Shown: piece by piece, positions 62,080 through 64,000 of the stretch
How positions within the stretch are numbered: position 1 is the stretch's first letter
How the letters are laid out: each line of letters begins with the position of its first letter
Program-made: the position numbers and the translations under genes
The notes under the pieces: model-generated
The model's database searches: none
What the model saw: only the letters and a program-made list of their open reading frames with translations
What the model was told of the DNA's origin: nothing
NCBI RefSeq assembly: GCF_900114995.1
Contig: NZ_FOUX01000004.1
Span: 62,001 to 126,000, forward strand
Direction of reading: 5' to 3'
Source: Chitinophaga sp. YR627
Lineage (GTDB): Bacteria > Bacteroidota > Bacteroidia > Chitinophagales > Chitinophagaceae
DNA: 64,000 nt

Positions 62080-64000
62080 TTATTTTTTACCGTTGAACGT
62101 ATATCCGAAACCAATATTGAAAGTCCTCTTAGGTCCCGGTCTGTATGTAGTACTGTAAGTAGTTCTTTCTGTAGTTGTGGAATAAATGACATCTCCTGCA
62201 TTACGGCAGTTCACCCAGCAATCAAATTGCCTCCAGCTATATCCTGTACGGAAATTCAGCAGATCGTATCCACCATAGATACCTGTATTCCGTGGGTCCA
62301 TGTAATAACTGCCTACATGCTGCCATTCTCCTGCAAGACGGAATCCGTTCAGGAAACGGGGCTTCCAGGTAATCTCTGTATTAGTGATCACCTTTGGTGC
62401 GCCTGCCATTTTATTATCATCATAACTCACCCCTTTTTCCACATATTCATTGAAGAAGTGCTCGGCGTATTGTCCGCTGCAGCGAATCCAGATAGAAGGG
62501 ACAGGTGCATAACGCACATTCCATTCGATACCTCTGTGTGTCGTACGACCCGTATTGCGGTTTTCATAAGAACCATCATCCAGTTTTACACTGATGATCT
62601 CATTCGTACCCTGCATATCATACACACCGATATCCACATATCCCTTATCATTTGCAAAACCAAACCAGCCACCTGCTTCATAGTTACGATAAGTAGCAGG
62701 TTTGAGCACAGGTACTTTCACACCTCTGTACAATTCAGAGATATTCGGTGGAGCAAAACCAACACTATAATTTGCATACATACCACGATTCTGTCCGAAG
62801 TCATATGTCAAACCCAGCTTTGGCGTCAGCTTATTGAAATGATTGGTTTCATCTGGTGCACCGGTAAATGCAGATGGTGCGAGATGATTGTCAAAATCAT
62901 AATCCATGCGATCGTAACGTACAGCGGCGACTAATTTCAGATGGCTTAACAACTCCATATCAAATTGTGCATATGCTGCGGTATTCAGTAAACCAACATT
63001 GTAATCTGTCAATACAGAATCTGTCGTTTTATAATTGCTGAAATAACCGGCGGCATCTTTTGTGACATCGATGAATTCGGCGTAATAGGTCGCCGGACTA
63101 TAATCAGCACTCACACCGGCAATGATGGACGCATGCTTCCAGGCAAACTGTTTTTTATGCTGTATGATCAGACCGTAACTATTAAAACTATCATCATTGA
63201 TCTCTCCGGCAGCCTTCAATGGATCTGACAGATTCTTCAATGCATAGAAAGGATTCTGTTCAATGGTATTGTTGCGGAAGAAAGCCGTCACTGTCGTTTT
63301 GTTGGTATTATTCCAGTTTTGCTCCAGCGTACTTCTGTAACGCAATGCGTTTACCTTACGATAAGAGAAGGTCTGGAAATTGCGATAGTCTTTTGCATAG
63401 AAATGTGCACTATCCAATCCTCCTACCTGGTCCGTATAATAATCGATCAGCGTCATTGAATTGATCCATTTGGTACGATCGCTGATCTGATAGTCTGCTC
63501 TTACTGTCAGTGCCAGTTTATGGAAATCACTATGGTCCATATAACCATTCCGCTGATCGGCATAATAACCGCCAACAACAATACCCAATTTATTGAACGT
63601 GCCGGAGGCACTGAAATCAGTACGTTTGTATCCACGATCACTGATCTCTGCCTGTACCCTTGCCATTGGTTTTAACGAAGGAGCAGCTGTAATAAAATTC
63701 ACCGCGCCACCTACCGCTTCGCTACCATACAGTGATGATGCAGGCCCTCTTACGACCTCGATATTCCGCAGTGCCGCCATGTTGATCTCAATCAGCGCAT
63801 TGTGATTGAAATCGCCGGTAGTACGGATGGGAATACCATCTTCCATATATAGAAATAAACTTTTGTAACCGATCGGCTGACGGATGGCCATCGTATGCTG
63901 TTCATTGCCCAGATCTACCATATATACACCACTCACTTTATTCATTAACTGTTCGAGTGAAGTGGCTTTGGTATCTCTCATTTCCTGGGTGGAAATAGTG
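62080..64000 (-). CDS. TonB-dependent outer-membrane receptor, 5' end cut by window
   Basis: C-terminal about 639 residues of a TonB-dependent receptor, which imports a bound substrate across the outer membrane using TonB energy. The frame stays open to base 64000 with plug-domain sequence (TISTQEMRDTKATSLEQLM), so the start, signal peptide and TonB box lie beyond the window; the first ATG at 63981 is internal. The plug has GIPIRTTGDFN and VVRGPASSLYGSEAVGGAVNFIT, and the barrel ends in FGYTF-type aromatic strand (FNIGFGYTFNGKK). The BNR lipoprotein gene follows after 5 bp. Substrate unknown. Confidence 0.9.
   Translation of the reverse strand, partial: TISTQEMRDTKATSLEQLMNKVSGVYMVDLGNEQHTMAIRQPIGYKSLFLYMEDGIPIRTTGDFNHNALIEINMAALRNIEVVRGPASSLYGSEAVGGAVNFITAAPSLKPMARVQAEISDRGYKRTDFSASGTFNKLGIVVGGYYADQRNGYMDHSDFHKLALTVRADYQISDRTKWINSMTLIDYYTDQVGGLDSAHFYAKDYRNFQTFSYRKVNALRYRSTLEQNWNNTNKTTVTAFFRNNTIEQNPFYALKNLSDPLKAAGEINDDSFNSYGLIIQHKKQFAWKHASIIAGVSADYSPATYYAEFIDVTKDAAGYFSNYKTTDSVLTDYNVGLLNTAAYAQFDMELLSHLKLVAAVRYDRMDYDFDNHLAPSAFTGAPDETNHFNKLTPKLGLTYDFGQNRGMYANYSVGFAPPNISELYRGVKVPVLKPATYRNYEAGGWFGFANDKGYVDIGVYDMQGTNEIISVKLDDGSYENRNTGRTTHRGIEWNVRYAPVPSIWIRCSGQYAEHFFNEYVEKGVSYDDNKMAGAPKVITNTEITWKPRFLNGFRLAGEWQHVGSYYMDPRNTGIYGGYDLLNFRTGYSWRQFDCWVNCRNAGDVIYSTTTERTTYSTTYRPGPKRTFNIGFGYTFNGKK

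Noticed and set aside
62227..62934. 235-codon plus-strand ORF opposite the TonB receptor
   Set aside because: Antisense to receptor barrel strands; no recognisable domain.
1..64000. tRNA, rRNA or other known RNA genes
   Set aside because: Reading both strands by eye I saw no tRNA-like T-loop/acceptor pattern and no rRNA-like segment; a covariance search could still reveal a divergent one.

Overview
The window looks like chromosomal DNA of a gliding, chitinolytic-type Bacteroidota bacterium, most likely Chitinophaga or a close relative (order Chitinophagales). The evidence is indirect but consistent. There are many Bacteroidota -7 promoter boxes (TAnnTTTG). There are type IX secretion (T9SS) cargo proteins with type A and type B sorting domains, two PorP/SprF-family outer-membrane partners and a PorE-like OmpA protein. 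There is also a eukaryotic-type citrate synthase, an ATP-type PEP carboxykinase and a TonB-dependent receptor. I found no rRNA, tRNA, CRISPR array, transposase or phage gene.

Layout. 1-8.8 kb: M32 carboxypeptidase (cut by the window edge), rhodanese-thioredoxin fusion, a giant PKD-repeat T9SS cargo with its PorP/SprF partner, a peroxiredoxin, and a tiny protein that is little more than a T9SS sorting domain. 8.8-13 kb: RlmI-like methyltransferase, grpE-dnaJ, RlmK-like methyltransferase. 13-31 kb, nearly all on the minus strand: VWA protein; an operon-like run (LOG protein, O-methyltransferase, LysM glucosaminidase, hpt); a beta-barrel protein; a second T9SS cargo/PorP pair; recG; citrate synthase; tgt-lptF/G. 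31-35 kb: glycosyltransferase, rsmG, and an ECF sigma factor followed by two small genes. 34.8-36 kb: an AT-rich zeta-toxin-like kinase translationally coupled to a small basic protein. 36-41 kb, minus strand: M1 peptidase, rsmI, purS, pssA, M24 aminopeptidase. 41-49 kb: pckA, folD, queE, PorE-like protein, P4-type acid phosphatase (minus), dprA. 49.3-50.7 kb: a gene-free zone with a tandem array of four 207-208 bp units and a separate large palindromic element. 50.7-60.5 kb: guaB, lnt, an alpha/beta hydrolase, two paralogous type B T9SS cargos, an SDR oxidoreductase. 60.5-64 kb: a small predicted transcription unit, then a BNR-propeller lipoprotein and a TonB receptor on the minus strand (cut by the window edge).

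How the genes relate. Most are housekeeping: rRNA methylation (RlmI, RlmK, RsmG, RsmI), queuosine (QueE, Tgt), purine and folate metabolism (Hpt, PurS, GuaB, FolD), central carbon (GltA, PckA), envelope biogenesis (Lnt, PssA, LptF/G) and DNA repair or uptake (RecG, DprA). Over these lies a strong surface/T9SS theme: four type B cargos, one orphan type A sorting domain, two PorP/SprF proteins and one PorE-like protein.

The most unusual signals are: (1) the 208-bp tandem array, in which each unit can fold into a long interrupted hairpin and also keeps a 32-codon ORF; (2) the zeta-like kinase plus small basic protein, a possible toxin-antitoxin module; (3) the BNR lipoprotein with CQCC and GCPH motifs paired with a TonB receptor; (4) a 46-codon ORF with its own promoter and terminator; (5) a 40-nt bipartite motif at the 3' ends of two unrelated genes; and (6) several -7 boxes 3-7 nt from the start codon, suggesting leaderless transcripts.
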